Source: Caulobacter sp. UNC358MFTsu5.1
GTDB taxonomy: Bacteria; Pseudomonadota; Alphaproteobacteria; Caulobacterales; Caulobacteraceae
Reading direction: 5' to 3'
Assembly (NCBI RefSeq): GCF_000712075.1
Contig: NZ_JONW01000006.1
Location: forward strand, 744,001 to 808,000
DNA: 64,000 bases
Shown piece after piece: positions 48,242-57,930 of this stretch. Within the stretch, counting starts at the first letter, position 1, and each line of letters starts with the position of its first letter. The translations under genes were made by a program, and so were the position numbers. The notes below the pieces were generated by a model, which was not told the DNA's origin, did not search any database, and worked only from the letters and a program-made list of their open reading frames with translations.

Positions 48242-49219
48242 CTAGATCTCGCCGTTCAGCACCCGCGCGTACAGCGCCGGATCGACGTTGCCGCCAGAGC
48301 AGACGATGGCCGCCGTCTGGCCCTTCAGGTCGATCTTGCCGGTCAGGGCCGCGGTCAGGGCCACGCAGCCGCCTGGCTCGACCACCAGCTTCAGCACCGA
48401 GAAGGCGTAGCGCATGGCCTCGGCGACCTCGGCGTCGGTGACCGCCACGATCCCGCTGAGGGTCCTGCTGTTGATCGCCCAGGTCAGCTCGCCCGGGATC
48501 GGGGTCAGCAGGGCGTCGCAGAAGGAGCGGGCGTCGGGGTCGATGGTCTCGCGTTCGCCGCTTTCCAGCGAGCGGCGGGTCTCGTCGAAGCCGGCGGGCT
48601 CGGCGCCCCAGACCTGGGTGGAGGGCGACAGGGCCTTCACGGCCGTGGAGACGCCGCCGATCAGGCCGCCGCCGCCGACGGGGCTGAGCACCTTGTCCAG
48701 CGTCAGGCCCAGGGCCCGGGCCTGCTCGACGATCTCCAGCCCCGCCGTGCCCTGGCCGGCGATGATGTGCGGATCGTCGTAGGACGGCACCACCACGCAG
48801 CCGCGCTCGGCGGCGATCAGGTCGGCGATGGCGACGCGATCCTCGGTGAAGCGGTCGTAGAAGCGGATCTCGGCCCCGAAGCCGCGCGTGCCCTCGACCT
48901 TCACGGCCGGCGAGTCGGACGGCATGACGATCAGGGCCGGGCAGCCCAGCAGCTGGGCCGCCAGGGCCACGCCCTGGGCGTGGTTGCCCGACGAGAAGGC
49001 CACCACCCCGCGCCTGCGTTCCGCGTCGGTCAGCTGGGACAGCCGGTTGTAGGCGCCGCGGAACTTGAAGGCCCCGGCCCGCTGCAGGGTCTCGGGCTTG
49101 ATCAGGACCCGCCCGCCCAGGCGTTCGTTCAGCGCCGGGCTCTCGATCAGGGGCGTGCGGACGGCCTGGCCTTCGAGGCGGGCGGCGGCGGCTTGGATGT
49201 CGGACAGGGCGATGCTCAT
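48242..49219 (-). CDS. PLP-dependent threonine/serine dehydratase
   Basis: 325 residues from ATG 49219, with GAGG 7 nt upstream. PLP Lys is in GAFKFRGAYN. SSGNHAQGVALAA and PVGGGGLIGG bind the cofactor phosphate and ring. There is no C-terminal ACT domain, so it is the short, catabolic-type enzyme (or serine racemase-like) rather than feedback-controlled IlvA. It deaminates threonine or serine to 2-oxo acids. It is divergent from the PagL-like gene. Confidence 0.9.
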   Translation of the reverse strand: MSIALSDIQAAAARLEGQAVRTPLIESPALNERLGGRVLIKPETLQRAGAFKFRGAYNRLSQLTDAERRRGVVAFSSGNHAQGVALAAQLLGCPALIVMPSDSPAVKVEGTRGFGAEIRFYDRFTEDRVAIADLIAAERGCVVVPSYDDPHIIAGQGTAGLEIVEQARALGLTLDKVLSPVGGGGLIGGVSTAVKALSPSTQVWGAEPAGFDETRRSLESGERETIDPDARSFCDALLTPIPGELTWAINSRTLSGIVAVTDAEVAEAMRYAFSVLKLVVEPGGCVALTAALTGKIDLKGQTAAIVCSGGNVDPALYARVLNGEI

Positions 49220-49317
49220 GCAGGAACCTCTATCGCTCCCCAAGCGCCGCCGAAACCCTTTGCGAGCGGCGCCGTTCAGGAGGTAAGAGGACACTCGAAA
49301 TCGCTGGGGAGCCTTCC

Positions 49318-49926
49318 GTGAAGAAAGCCTTGTTCGCCGCCGCGGCCTGCGTCGCCGTGGCCGTCGCCGCGCCCGCCTTCGCCGGGGAAGTCTTCGTCGG
49401 CGCCTATAAGCACGACGTCACCTTCGTGGGGAACGCCGTCGGCCTGGGCGCCGCGGGCCGCGAGGACGGCGTCGACATCCACCTGGGCTACCGCACCGAC
49501 AAGATCGAGAGCCTGCGCTTCCTGGGCAAGCCGCAGGTCCACGCGATGATCTCGATCAACAGCGAGAACACCTCCAACTTCGTGGCCGCCGGCTTCGACT
49601 GGCATATCGAGCTGGGCAAGCCGGGCGGCTTCTACCTGCGTCCGGGCATGGGCCTGGCCTATACCGACGGCGAGACCGGCCTGCCGCCGGTCAACGAGCC
49701 CGGCCTGACCCAGGCCGAGATCGACCGCCGCCTGAAGCTCTACAACACCCGCATCGACTTCGGGTCGAAGGTGCTGTTCGAGCCGGAACTGGCCCTGGGC
49801 TATCAGTTCAACGACCGCTGGTCCGGCGAACTCAGCTACGTCCACCTGTCGAACGGTCAGATCTTCCACCAGGGCAAGAACCAGGGGCTTGACGACGCCG
49901 GGGTCCGGCTGGTCTACAAGTTCTGA
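49318..49926 (+). CDS. PagL-like lipid A deacylase
   Basis: 202 residues from GTG 49318, with GGGGAG 6 nt upstream. A signal peptide ends APAFA. The mature part is an eight-strand-type barrel ending in Phe. The C-terminal motif SYVHLSNGQIF provides His176 and Ser178 at the PagL catalytic positions. The third catalytic residue (Glu 12 residues after Ser in Pseudomonas PagL) is Gly190 here, with Asp192/193 nearby. It would remove the 3-O acyl chain of lipid A in the outer membrane, if active. Confidence 0.8.
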   Translation: MKKALFAAAACVAVAVAAPAFAGEVFVGAYKHDVTFVGNAVGLGAAGREDGVDIHLGYRTDKIESLRFLGKPQVHAMISINSENTSNFVAAGFDWHIELGKPGGFYLRPGMGLAYTDGETGLPPVNEPGLTQAEIDRRLKLYNTRIDFGSKVLFEPELALGYQFNDRWSGELSYVHLSNGQIFHQGKNQGLDDAGVRLVYKF

Positions 49927-50046
49927 ACCGGGCGGCCCGCTTTTCAGCCGGGCCGTCACGCCGATCACAAGAGATGAAACGTCCGCCGCCGAGTCCTGTC
50001 GAAGGGCCGCGGGCGCCTTTCGGCAGGTGATAAGGCATATCTGAAC

Positions 50047-51333
<1,287 letters not shown>

Positions 51334-51401
51334 CCGCCCCGCTTTTTCGACGGTCCAGTTACGATTGCTTAGCAGGCCAGGCCTTATGACGGCGGCTTCC
51401 A

Positions 51402-51452
51402 CAGCGCGTGGCAGCCGAAAGTGTGAGCGGTTTCGGCGCCGGCCACGCGCTG
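51402..51452 (+). terminator. Nested hairpin after purA
   Basis: CAGCGCGTGGC (51402-51412) pairs with GCCACGCGCTG (51442-51452). Inside, GCCGAAA (51414-51420) pairs with TTTCGGC (51431-51437). It lies ~70 bp after purA. A short run TTTTGATTT follows, so it may be a terminator, though a weak one. Confidence 0.6.
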
Positions 51453-51462
51453 CACTTTTGAT

Positions 51463-51512
51463 TTAGAGCCTTTAGACGCCTCACATTATCCATGTGAGGC
51501 TAAAGGCTCTAA
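51463..51512 (+). promoter_or_regulatory. Leader hairpin abutting a Shine-Dalgarno
   Basis: TTAGAGCCTTTA (51463-51474) pairs with TAAAGGCTCTAA (51501-51512), and inside GCCTCACAT (51478-51486) pairs with ATGTGAGGC (51492-51500) around a 5-nt loop. The 3' arm shares its last bases with the AAGGAGG Shine-Dalgarno (51511-51517) of the next gene. It looks like an RNA switch or stability hairpin. Confidence 0.7.
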
Positions 51513-51527
51513 GGAGGTTCGCCGTCG

Positions 51528-52673
51528 TTGGCCGTCGCGCGTCGTTTAATGAAGTCCGCCAACAAGGCGGATCGGCTGACGCGCAGCCTGCGTGCGCTTG
51601 ACCGCGAGGCGTCGACCAGCCGCGTCCTGAACCTGCTGGCCATCGAGAGCCGCAGCGGCCACCGGCCGGAACACGCCGAAGCGCCGCTGTTCCGCAACCG
51701 CACCCTCAACACCGCCCTGGTGGTCAAGCACCGCCTGCGGACCGACGACATCTTCCTGTTCGACGAAGTCCGGCCGAACGCCACCAAGATCATCATCCCG
51801 TTCGAGCGCAGCGACCTGGGCCTGGGCGGCCAGTCGTTCTTCGTGGGCCAGCGCGGCTGGGTGGACCTGCTGCGCGAGGCCTGCAACGAGCACACCGACA
51901 TGGCGCGCGACGTCGCGACCCTGCGCTTGATCGACAAGCTCCCCTCGCTGGACCCGTTCCTGCTGCGCGAGCACCTGCGCCGCCACGGCCTGTCGGTGTC
52001 GTCGGCCTATTTCTCGCTCTCCAGCGCCGACATGGAGCAGATGCACAGCTTCGTGTCGGTGCAGATCTCGCACCTGATCAACCTGGCCTACCGCGACACC
52101 GGCCGGGTCACGCCGGGCGCCCACGCCGCCCGCCTGGTCGAGGCCCTGCTGTCGACCCATGTCGACGAGCGGCTGGAGCCGCTGCGCGAAACCCTGGTCA
52201 TGGACGGCGAGAGCTTCAAGGAAGGCGTCTTCAGCTGGAAGGGCTTCCTCTACTACAAGTGGATGCTGACCCGGCTGTGGACCGAGCTGGAGACGGTGAG
52301 CGGGGAGATCGCCCGCCTGACCATCACCGGCAACCGCGACGCCGAGACCCAGCGTTTCCTCGACGACGTCCGCAAGCGTCTGCGCCAGGGCATACTGGCC
52401 GAGCGCAAGGCGATCATGCGGGCGCTGGACGTCTACGACCGGGCCTTCGACGACCTGATCGACAACGGCAAGCCCAACGCGTTCCGCGAATTCCTGCTGC
52501 GCGCGCCGGACATGTTCCTGTCGCTGGGCGAGAAGGTCGGGGCGATCGCCCACATCGCCAGCTTCTGGCGATATCGCTTCCCGGCCGGCATGCCCCTGGT
52601 CGCCGACATCGACGACGCGATCGATTTGCTGCAAGATTTCGACGCCAGTCTCAGCGTCAGCCTGGCGGCCTAG
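51528..52673 (+). CDS. Conserved-looking protein of unknown function
   Basis: 381 residues. The start is TTG 51528, 10 nt after AAGGAGG; ATG 51549 is the alternative. The protein is soluble and mostly helical, with no signal peptide. Segments such as LRTDDIFLFDEVRPNATKII, RNRTLNTALVVKHRL and GEKVGAIAHIASFWRYRF look constrained, but I recognise no domain. The N-terminus is Arg/Lys-rich. It lies after purA and before a degenerate receiver protein, 96 bp away on the same strand, with two strong hairpins in its leader. Function is not assigned. Confidence 0.75.
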   Translation: MAVARRLMKSANKADRLTRSLRALDREASTSRVLNLLAIESRSGHRPEHAEAPLFRNRTLNTALVVKHRLRTDDIFLFDEVRPNATKIIIPFERSDLGLGGQSFFVGQRGWVDLLREACNEHTDMARDVATLRLIDKLPSLDPFLLREHLRRHGLSVSSAYFSLSSADMEQMHSFVSVQISHLINLAYRDTGRVTPGAHAARLVEALLSTHVDERLEPLRETLVMDGESFKEGVFSWKGFLYYKWMLTRLWTELETVSGEIARLTITGNRDAETQRFLDDVRKRLRQGILAERKAIMRALDVYDRAFDDLIDNGKPNAFREFLLRAPDMFLSLGEKVGAIAHIASFWRYRFPAGMPLVADIDDAIDLLQDFDASLSVSLAA

Positions 52674-52769
52674 CCGGGGACGTTCTGTCGCAATAGGCGG
52701 CTATCAAGCGGATTTTTACCATCGACCGCCTAGTGTGCGGTCGAAATACCTTTGGAGCTTCCGGGACTC

Positions 52770-53567
52770 GTGTTCGACGGCAACATCCGCACCTTGCAGC
52801 GTATCGCGGCGAAGATGCAGCGCGTGCTGATCGTCGACCCGAACACCGCCGCCGTGCGCCTGCTCGCCGACCAGCTGCGTCACGTGGGCCACATCCAGAT
52901 CTTCCACGCGGCCAGCATCGAGGCCGGTTGGGGCATGGCCCGCACCGTCGACCCCATGCTGATCTTCGTCGAGCACGCCTCCAGCGGCTGCGACGGCCTG
53001 GCCCTGGCCAAGAAGATCCGCCGCAGCGATCTGGCCTGCCGCGAGAACCCGATCATCATGTGCACCGCCGAGGCGACGGCCGAGGCGATCTTCGGGGCCC
53101 GCGACGCGGGCATCCACGAGTTCATGCGCAAGCCCTTCACGATCAAGGACCTGGAGCGCCGGCTCGAGGCGGTGGCGCTGAAGCCCCGCGACTGGGTCGA
53201 GGCCGTGCAGTACGTCGGACCCGACCGCCGCCGCTTCAACTCGGCCGAATACACCGGGCCGCGCAAGCGCAAGGCCGACGCCAGCGGCACGCCCGCGGCG
53301 CGCCTGTCCCAGGCCCTGCGCATCGTCAAGTCGGCCGCCTCGGCCCTGGACACCGATCCGGCCCAGGCCCGCCGCGCCCTGGCCGCCCAGGCGGTCGAGC
53401 TGAAGAAGGTCGGGGAAGCGGTCAAGGACGACCGCCTCGTCCAGGCCGCCGCCGCCCTGGAGACCGTCACGGCGGGCGGCATGGGCCGGGCCGAGCTGCT
53501 CAAGCGCATCGACGGCCTGATGGGCTTCCTGGTCGAGGACGACAAGGGCGGCCGCGGCGCGGCCTGA
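52770..53567 (+). CDS. Degenerate receiver-domain protein
   Basis: About 265 residues from GTG 52770; TTG 52752 would add six residues. A CheY-like domain spans about 17-135 (MQRVLIVDPNTAAVRLLADQ, then MLIFVEHASSGCDGLAL and FMRKPF). The phospho-acceptor Asp is replaced by Glu68, and the acidic pair has only Asp23, while Lys121 remains. So it is probably a non-phosphorylated or constitutively active receiver. The C-terminal ~125 residues have YVGPDRRRFNSAEYTGPRKR followed by helices of unknown role. A terminator follows. Confidence 0.8.
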   Translation: MFDGNIRTLQRIAAKMQRVLIVDPNTAAVRLLADQLRHVGHIQIFHAASIEAGWGMARTVDPMLIFVEHASSGCDGLALAKKIRRSDLACRENPIIMCTAEATAEAIFGARDAGIHEFMRKPFTIKDLERRLEAVALKPRDWVEAVQYVGPDRRRFNSAEYTGPRKRKADASGTPAARLSQALRIVKSAASALDTDPAQARRALAAQAVELKKVGEAVKDDRLVQAAAALETVTAGGMGRAELLKRIDGLMGFLVEDDKGGRGAA

Positions 53568-53594
53568 CGTCTTAGACGAAGCCGGATCGACACG

Positions 53595-53623
53595 AAAAAG
53601 GGCGGCGTCCGAGGACGCCGCCC
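53595..53623 (-). terminator. Intrinsic terminator of the TonB receptor gene
   Basis: GGGCGGCGTCC (53600-53610) pairs with GGACGCCGCCC (53613-53623). On the minus strand the stem is followed by five Ts (53599-53595), so it ends the receptor gene; it may also act on the plus strand for the receiver gene. Confidence 0.9.
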
Positions 53624-53649
53624 TTCGTCGTTCCGGATCAGGCCGCCGC

Positions 53650-55947
53650 CTAGAAGGCCAGGCGGGCGATCAGCTGGAACACCGGACCGGCGTTCTCGCG
53701 CTCGATCTCGTACTCGTCGAAATTCCGGTCCTTCTGGTCCTCGATGGTGGTGAACTTGTTGAAGGTCTCCTTCTTCTCGCCGTCCAGCAGGTTGGAGGCG
53801 GTCAGGCGGATCGTCAGGTCCTTGCCGATGCGCTTTTCGAGGAAGATCTCCAGGTCGCCGTCATAGGTGGTGGTCACTTCCTCGCCCACGACGCGGCTGT
53901 AGGCCTCGCCCTGCTTGCGGTAGGTGGCCCCGAACGCCGCGCCCCAGGTCGGCAGGTCCTGGATGAAGCCGATGTTGAACACGTAGTCCGACTGGCTGTT
54001 GAACTTGCGCGAGCCGAACTCGTCGTTCACGTCGCTGTCCAGCCAGGAGTAGTTCAGGAAGACGCCGGTGTTCTTCAGGCCGATCGCCGTCAGCGGCGTC
54101 GACAGGTCGAACTCCACGCCCCAGACCTTGCCGTCGCCGGTGTTGCGGGCCGAGTAGACGAAGGTGCCGGGACCCTCGTCGCCTTCCGCGCCGGTGTTGG
54201 TGAGCTCGATCAGGTCCTTGACCTTGCGGTAGAAGACATTGACCCCGACCACGCCCTGCTTGCCCATCCGGCGCTCGTAGCCGGCGTCCAGGCCCCAGGC
54301 GCTTTCCGGCTTCAGTTCCGGATTGCCGATGAAGTCGTTGTCGCCCAACTCGGCGGTCAGCAGGGCCGGCGACAGGTAGTCGAAGCTGGGGCGGCGGATG
54401 GTGCGGGCGCCCGACACGTAGATCTGGTCGTCGGCGGTCACGTTGTAGCGGATCGAGGCGGACGGCAGCAGGAACTTGTAGTCGACGTCCGTGGTGGACG
54501 GGACCGTGCGGTCCTGCAGGGTGACGTCGGTGGTCTCGTAGCGCAGGCCCGCTTCCCACTTCAGGGCGCCCGATTTGCCGTCCAGCATCACGTAGGGGTC
54601 GATCCGGGTCTGCTCGAACGAGGCGTCGCCGCCGTCGATCACCGCATAAGGGCCGAAGGCCGGAGGATTGTTGGTCGGCAGGTTGTAGCGGTTGCGCGGG
54701 ACCTCGGTGACCAGCAGGTCGCGCTGCTTCTTCTCGTACTGGACGCCGAACTGCAGGGTCACGCCCTCGGAGAGGTCGCGCTTGTGCTCGAGCTTGGCGG
54801 AGAACTCGGTGTCCTCCAGGTCGGTCTTGGACTTGTCGCGGGTGATGCGGTCGCCGTCCGGATAGGGGGTGGCGTCGCGCAGGTACTCGGTCTCGTCCTC
54901 GAACTCGGCTTCCTTGTCCTTGAACGAGGCGTAGCCCAGCTTCAGGCTGGTCGTGCCGCCGGCCATCTCGTGGCTGTACTTGCCGTTGATCGCGTAGCTG
55001 TCCTGCTCGATGTCGACGTCGTTGTCGTTCAGGGTCGAGAGGTTGGCGTTGTTGCGGATGTCCTTGTTGTACTCGATCGAGTCTTCGTTCTGGTACCGGT
55101 CGGTGTGGACGAAGAAGCCGCTCAGGTCGAAGTCGCCGCCGGCCAGGGGCGTCTGGTAGCTGGCGTTGAACGAGTAGTCGGTGCCGTTGCGCACGTCCGT
55201 CTGGACTTCGCTGTTGTTGATCGCCGCGCCCGGCTCGTCGTAGCGCAGGCTGAGCTTGTTCTTCGGGTTGCGGCGGCCCTGCATGTTGGCGCCGATCAGC
55301 AGGCGGCCGGGGCCGACCTGGCCGCCCCAAACGCCGCCGAGGGTCTCGCGGATGCGGCCGTCGTCGAACATCAGGGCGCCGGCGCGCACGAAGCCGCCGT
55401 CCAGGGCGTAGGCGTCGCGCAGCACGATGTTCAGCGCGCCGGCCACGGCGTCGCCGCTGCGGTTGGCCGAGGCGCTGCGGACGATCTCGATCCGCTCGAT
55501 CAGCTCGGCCGGGATGCGGTCGACGAAGAAGGCCGAGTCGGCGCCCGAGCCGAACGCGCCCGAACCGGAGCCGGCGCCGGGCACCTTCTCGCCGTTGATC
55601 AGGATCTGGGTGTAGGCCGGGTCGAGGCCGCGCAGGCGCACGCCGTCCGACTCCAGGACGTCCGACAGGAAGGCGACGCTGGGCACGCGCTTCAGCGCGT
55701 CGCCGGCGGTCAGGGGCTCGAAGCGCTGGAAGTAGTCCAGGCCGTAGTCGAGGACCGGAGGGGCCTGGTCGGTGCGGTTGCGATAAGCGATCTGGGCCTG
55801 CACGACCAGTTCCGAAGCGGTGGTCGGCGCATCGGCGGCGGTGGCGATCGGCGCGTCGGCGTCGGCTCCAGCGGCCCAGGCGGCGATCGGCGCGGCGGCC
55901 AGGACCAGCGGCGCGAGCGCGGCCAGGGCGAACAGCTTGGTCTTCAT
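53650..55947 (-). CDS. TonB-dependent outer-membrane receptor, probably phytate-linked
   Basis: 765 residues from ATG 55947. A signal peptide ends AAWA. The plug domain (about 50-170) contains AGDALKRVPSVAFLSDVLES, DGVRLRGLDPAYTQILINGE and PAELIERIEIVRSASANRSG. The barrel fills the rest and ends in aromatic Phe (PVFQLIARLAF). TonB energy drives uptake of a bound ligand into the periplasm. It is divergent from a beta-propeller phytase lipoprotein, a pairing known in Proteobacteria, so phytate or its products are the likely ligand. A Pho-box-like repeat lies upstream. Confidence 0.92.
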   Translation of the reverse strand: MKTKLFALAALAPLVLAAAPIAAWAAGADADAPIATAADAPTTASELVVQAQIAYRNRTDQAPPVLDYGLDYFQRFEPLTAGDALKRVPSVAFLSDVLESDGVRLRGLDPAYTQILINGEKVPGAGSGSGAFGSGADSAFFVDRIPAELIERIEIVRSASANRSGDAVAGALNIVLRDAYALDGGFVRAGALMFDDGRIRETLGGVWGGQVGPGRLLIGANMQGRRNPKNKLSLRYDEPGAAINNSEVQTDVRNGTDYSFNASYQTPLAGGDFDLSGFFVHTDRYQNEDSIEYNKDIRNNANLSTLNDNDVDIEQDSYAINGKYSHEMAGGTTSLKLGYASFKDKEAEFEDETEYLRDATPYPDGDRITRDKSKTDLEDTEFSAKLEHKRDLSEGVTLQFGVQYEKKQRDLLVTEVPRNRYNLPTNNPPAFGPYAVIDGGDASFEQTRIDPYVMLDGKSGALKWEAGLRYETTDVTLQDRTVPSTTDVDYKFLLPSASIRYNVTADDQIYVSGARTIRRPSFDYLSPALLTAELGDNDFIGNPELKPESAWGLDAGYERRMGKQGVVGVNVFYRKVKDLIELTNTGAEGDEGPGTFVYSARNTGDGKVWGVEFDLSTPLTAIGLKNTGVFLNYSWLDSDVNDEFGSRKFNSQSDYVFNIGFIQDLPTWGAAFGATYRKQGEAYSRVVGEEVTTTYDGDLEIFLEKRIGKDLTIRLTASNLLDGEKKETFNKFTTIEDQKDRNFDEYEIERENAGPVFQLIARLAF

Positions 55948-56047
55948 ACGTGATTTCCCCCATCGTCGGCGAGCTCCTGTTGACGGAGCCGGTCGCACGT
56001 GATTTCACGCGGCGGGGCATAAATTCGCCATCATCTTGGGGCCAGTG

Positions 56048-57160
56048 ATGTTTAGCCGACAGTTTTGTTTCAATTTTGCGACAGCGCTGGGAATTTCTCT
56101 CCTTCTGACGGGTTGCAAGCCCGCCGACCCGGAGGCGAAGTCGGACTCCGGCAAGATGCTGGTGGGGGTGGGGACGCCCGTTCCGGCGGCCGGCGAGACC
56201 CAATCCGTGGCCACCCAGCGCGCCGACGCGGCCGACGATCCGGAGATCTGGGTCGATCCGCGCGATCCCTCGCGGGGGGTCATCTTCGGCACCGACAAGC
56301 AGGCTGGTCTGTACACGTACGACCTGACCGGCGCGGTCACCGGCTTCATCCCCGACGGCAAGCTCAACAATGTCGACCTGCGTGGCGGATTGGCCACGGC
56401 GAAGGGTGAGCGCGTGCTGATCGCGGCCAGCGACCGCGGACGAATCGGCGCGGCGCTCTACCTGATGGATCCCGCCACCCTGAAGGTCGAGCCCTGGGGC
56501 CTGGCGCCGCTCGACCTGGCCGAGCCGTACGGCCTGTGCATGGGCCGGCGGGGCGACAGCTTCATCGTCATCGTCGACGGCACGGACGGCCAGGTGCGGC
56601 AGCTCCGCGTCGCCGTGGGTCCCGACGGCAAGCCGGCGGCCACCGAGGAGCAGCGCTTCGCGGTCGGCAGCCAGACCGAGGGCTGCGTCGTCGATGACGC
56701 CAAGGGCGTGCTCTATATCGGCGAGGAGGCCAAGGGGATCTGGCGCTACGACCTGGACCCCGCCAAGCACGCCGCCCGCACCCTGGTGGCCGCGGCGCCG
56801 TCCGACATGCTCAAGCCGGACGTCGAGGGCCTGACCCTGCTGCGCGAGGGCGCCAAGACCTGGCTGATCGCCTCCAGCCAGGGCGACAGCGCCTTCGGCG
56901 TGTGGCGCGTGGACGGCGCGCAGCCGATCTATGCCGGCCGCTTCTCGGTGGTGGCCGCCAAGGGCGTCGACGGGGTGACCGGCACGGACGGCGTGGCGGC
57001 GATGGGCGGCGTGGTCGGAGCCTACCCCGAGGGCCTGGTGGTCATGCAGGACGATGTCGACGTCGAGGGCGAGGCGCCGTCGACCGACCGCGAGCGGCAG
57101 AACTTCAAGCTGGTGGACTGGCGGGCGGTGAAGGCGGCGCTGAAGCTGGAGCGGTTCTAG
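56048..57160 (+). CDS. Beta-propeller phytase lipoprotein
   Basis: 370 residues from ATG 56048; GTG 56045 and TTG 56036 are alternatives. The lipobox LLLTGC gives a lipid anchor. ADDPEIWVDPRDPSRGVIFG, TDKQAGLYTYDLTG and GKLNNVDLRGGLAT are the conserved calcium and phosphate-binding segments of beta-propeller (3-)phytases, with GIWRYDLDP and DVEGLTLL later. It releases phosphate from phytate at the periplasmic or outer-membrane surface. It is divergent from the TonB receptor. The signal-peptide codons are unusually AT-rich and hold a Pho-box-like array. Confidence 0.9.
   Translation: MFSRQFCFNFATALGISLLLTGCKPADPEAKSDSGKMLVGVGTPVPAAGETQSVATQRADAADDPEIWVDPRDPSRGVIFGTDKQAGLYTYDLTGAVTGFIPDGKLNNVDLRGGLATAKGERVLIAASDRGRIGAALYLMDPATLKVEPWGLAPLDLAEPYGLCMGRRGDSFIVIVDGTDGQVRQLRVAVGPDGKPAATEEQRFAVGSQTEGCVVDDAKGVLYIGEEAKGIWRYDLDPAKHAARTLVAAAPSDMLKPDVEGLTLLREGAKTWLIASSQGDSAFGVWRVDGAQPIYAGRFSVVAAKGVDGVTGTDGVAAMGGVVGAYPEGLVVMQDDVDVEGEAPSTDRERQNFKLVDWRAVKAALKLERF
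56056..56084 (-). promoter_or_regulatory. Pho-box-like direct repeats
   Basis: On the minus strand CTGTCGC and CTGTCGG start 22 bp apart, with TTGAAAC midway (11-bp period) and AAAA spacers. This is the outline of the PhoB box (CTGTCAT repeats every 11 bp). It faces the TonB receptor, ~110 bp upstream of its start, and lies inside the first codons of the phytase. The middle repeat is poor. Confidence 0.45.
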
Positions 57161-57870
57161 CGCGCCAGCCAGCGGCGCAGGGCGGCGTTGACGGCCTCGG
57201 GGGCCTCCATCGGCGTCATGTGTCCGGCGTCGGGGATGATCACCATGTGCGTGCAGCCGATGGCGTGGGCCATCTCGTGCTGGCCGGCCAGCGGGGTGAT
57301 CGCGTCGTGTTCGCCGCAGATGATGACGACCGGGCAGCGCAGGGCCCGCAGCGCCGCTTCGCCGTCCTCGCGGGGCAGGGCGTTCTGGCGCAGGAAGACG
57401 TCGCGGCCCAGCCGCTGGGTCATGGCCTGGATCCGGCCGGTCAGGTCCTTGTCCGAAAGGCGCGAGGGATCGACATAGGCCGCCATCAACCGGTCGGCGA
57501 TGCCCAGGAAGGCGCCGGGACGGCGGGCTGCGGCGTTGGTCGCCTGGCGCTGGGCGGCCCGCTCGGGCGTGTCGACGCGGATTGCGGTGTCGATCAGGGC
57601 CAGGCGCTCGATGCGCTCGGGCGCGATCCGGGCGATCTCCTGGGCCACGTAGCCGCCCATCGAGAAGCCGGCCAGGGCGAAGGTCGGCTCGGCGATCGCC
57701 AGGACCTGCTCGGCCAGCTCGCGCAGGCTCTCGCCGCGCGTCAGGTCGGCGACCCGGCAGCGGGCCGCGTCGGCCAGGCCGGAGATCTGGTCGCGCCACA
57801 GCGCCGCGTCGTTCAGCAGGCCGGGCAGCAGGATCAGCTGGGGAAGGGCCAAGGCGGCGGTATCCGTCAT
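57157..57870 (-). CDS. Alpha/beta hydrolase
   Basis: 237 residues. LILLPGLLNDAALWRDQI, nucleophile Ser in LAGFSMGGYVAQEIA, Asp in ICGEHDAITPL and His in IPDAGHMTPMEAPEAV complete the catalytic set of a small soluble alpha/beta hydrolase of the 3-oxoadipate enol-lactonase/MhpC type. The substrate is unknown. The stop overlaps that of the phytase (convergent). It starts 60 bp after the rpoH stop, beyond the rpoH terminator. Confidence 0.87.
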   Translation of the reverse strand: MTDTAALALPQLILLPGLLNDAALWRDQISGLADAARCRVADLTRGESLRELAEQVLAIAEPTFALAGFSMGGYVAQEIARIAPERIERLALIDTAIRVDTPERAAQRQATNAAARRPGAFLGIADRLMAAYVDPSRLSDKDLTGRIQAMTQRLGRDVFLRQNALPREDGEAALRALRCPVVIICGEHDAITPLAGQHEMAHAIGCTHMVIIPDAGHMTPMEAPEAVNAALRRWLAR

Positions 57871-57872
57871 TG

Positions 57873-57903
57873 AAAAACGCCCCGGACCTTTCGATCCGGG
57901 GCG
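57873..57903 (-). terminator. Intrinsic terminator of rpoH
   Basis: CGCCCCGGA (57878-57886) pairs with TCCGGGGCG (57895-57903), and on the minus strand the stem is followed by five Ts (57877-57873). The T-run ends 2 bp before the alpha/beta hydrolase start. Confidence 0.9.
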
Positions 57904-57930
57904 CTCCAGTCTTGGAAAGGTCTAAGGCTT

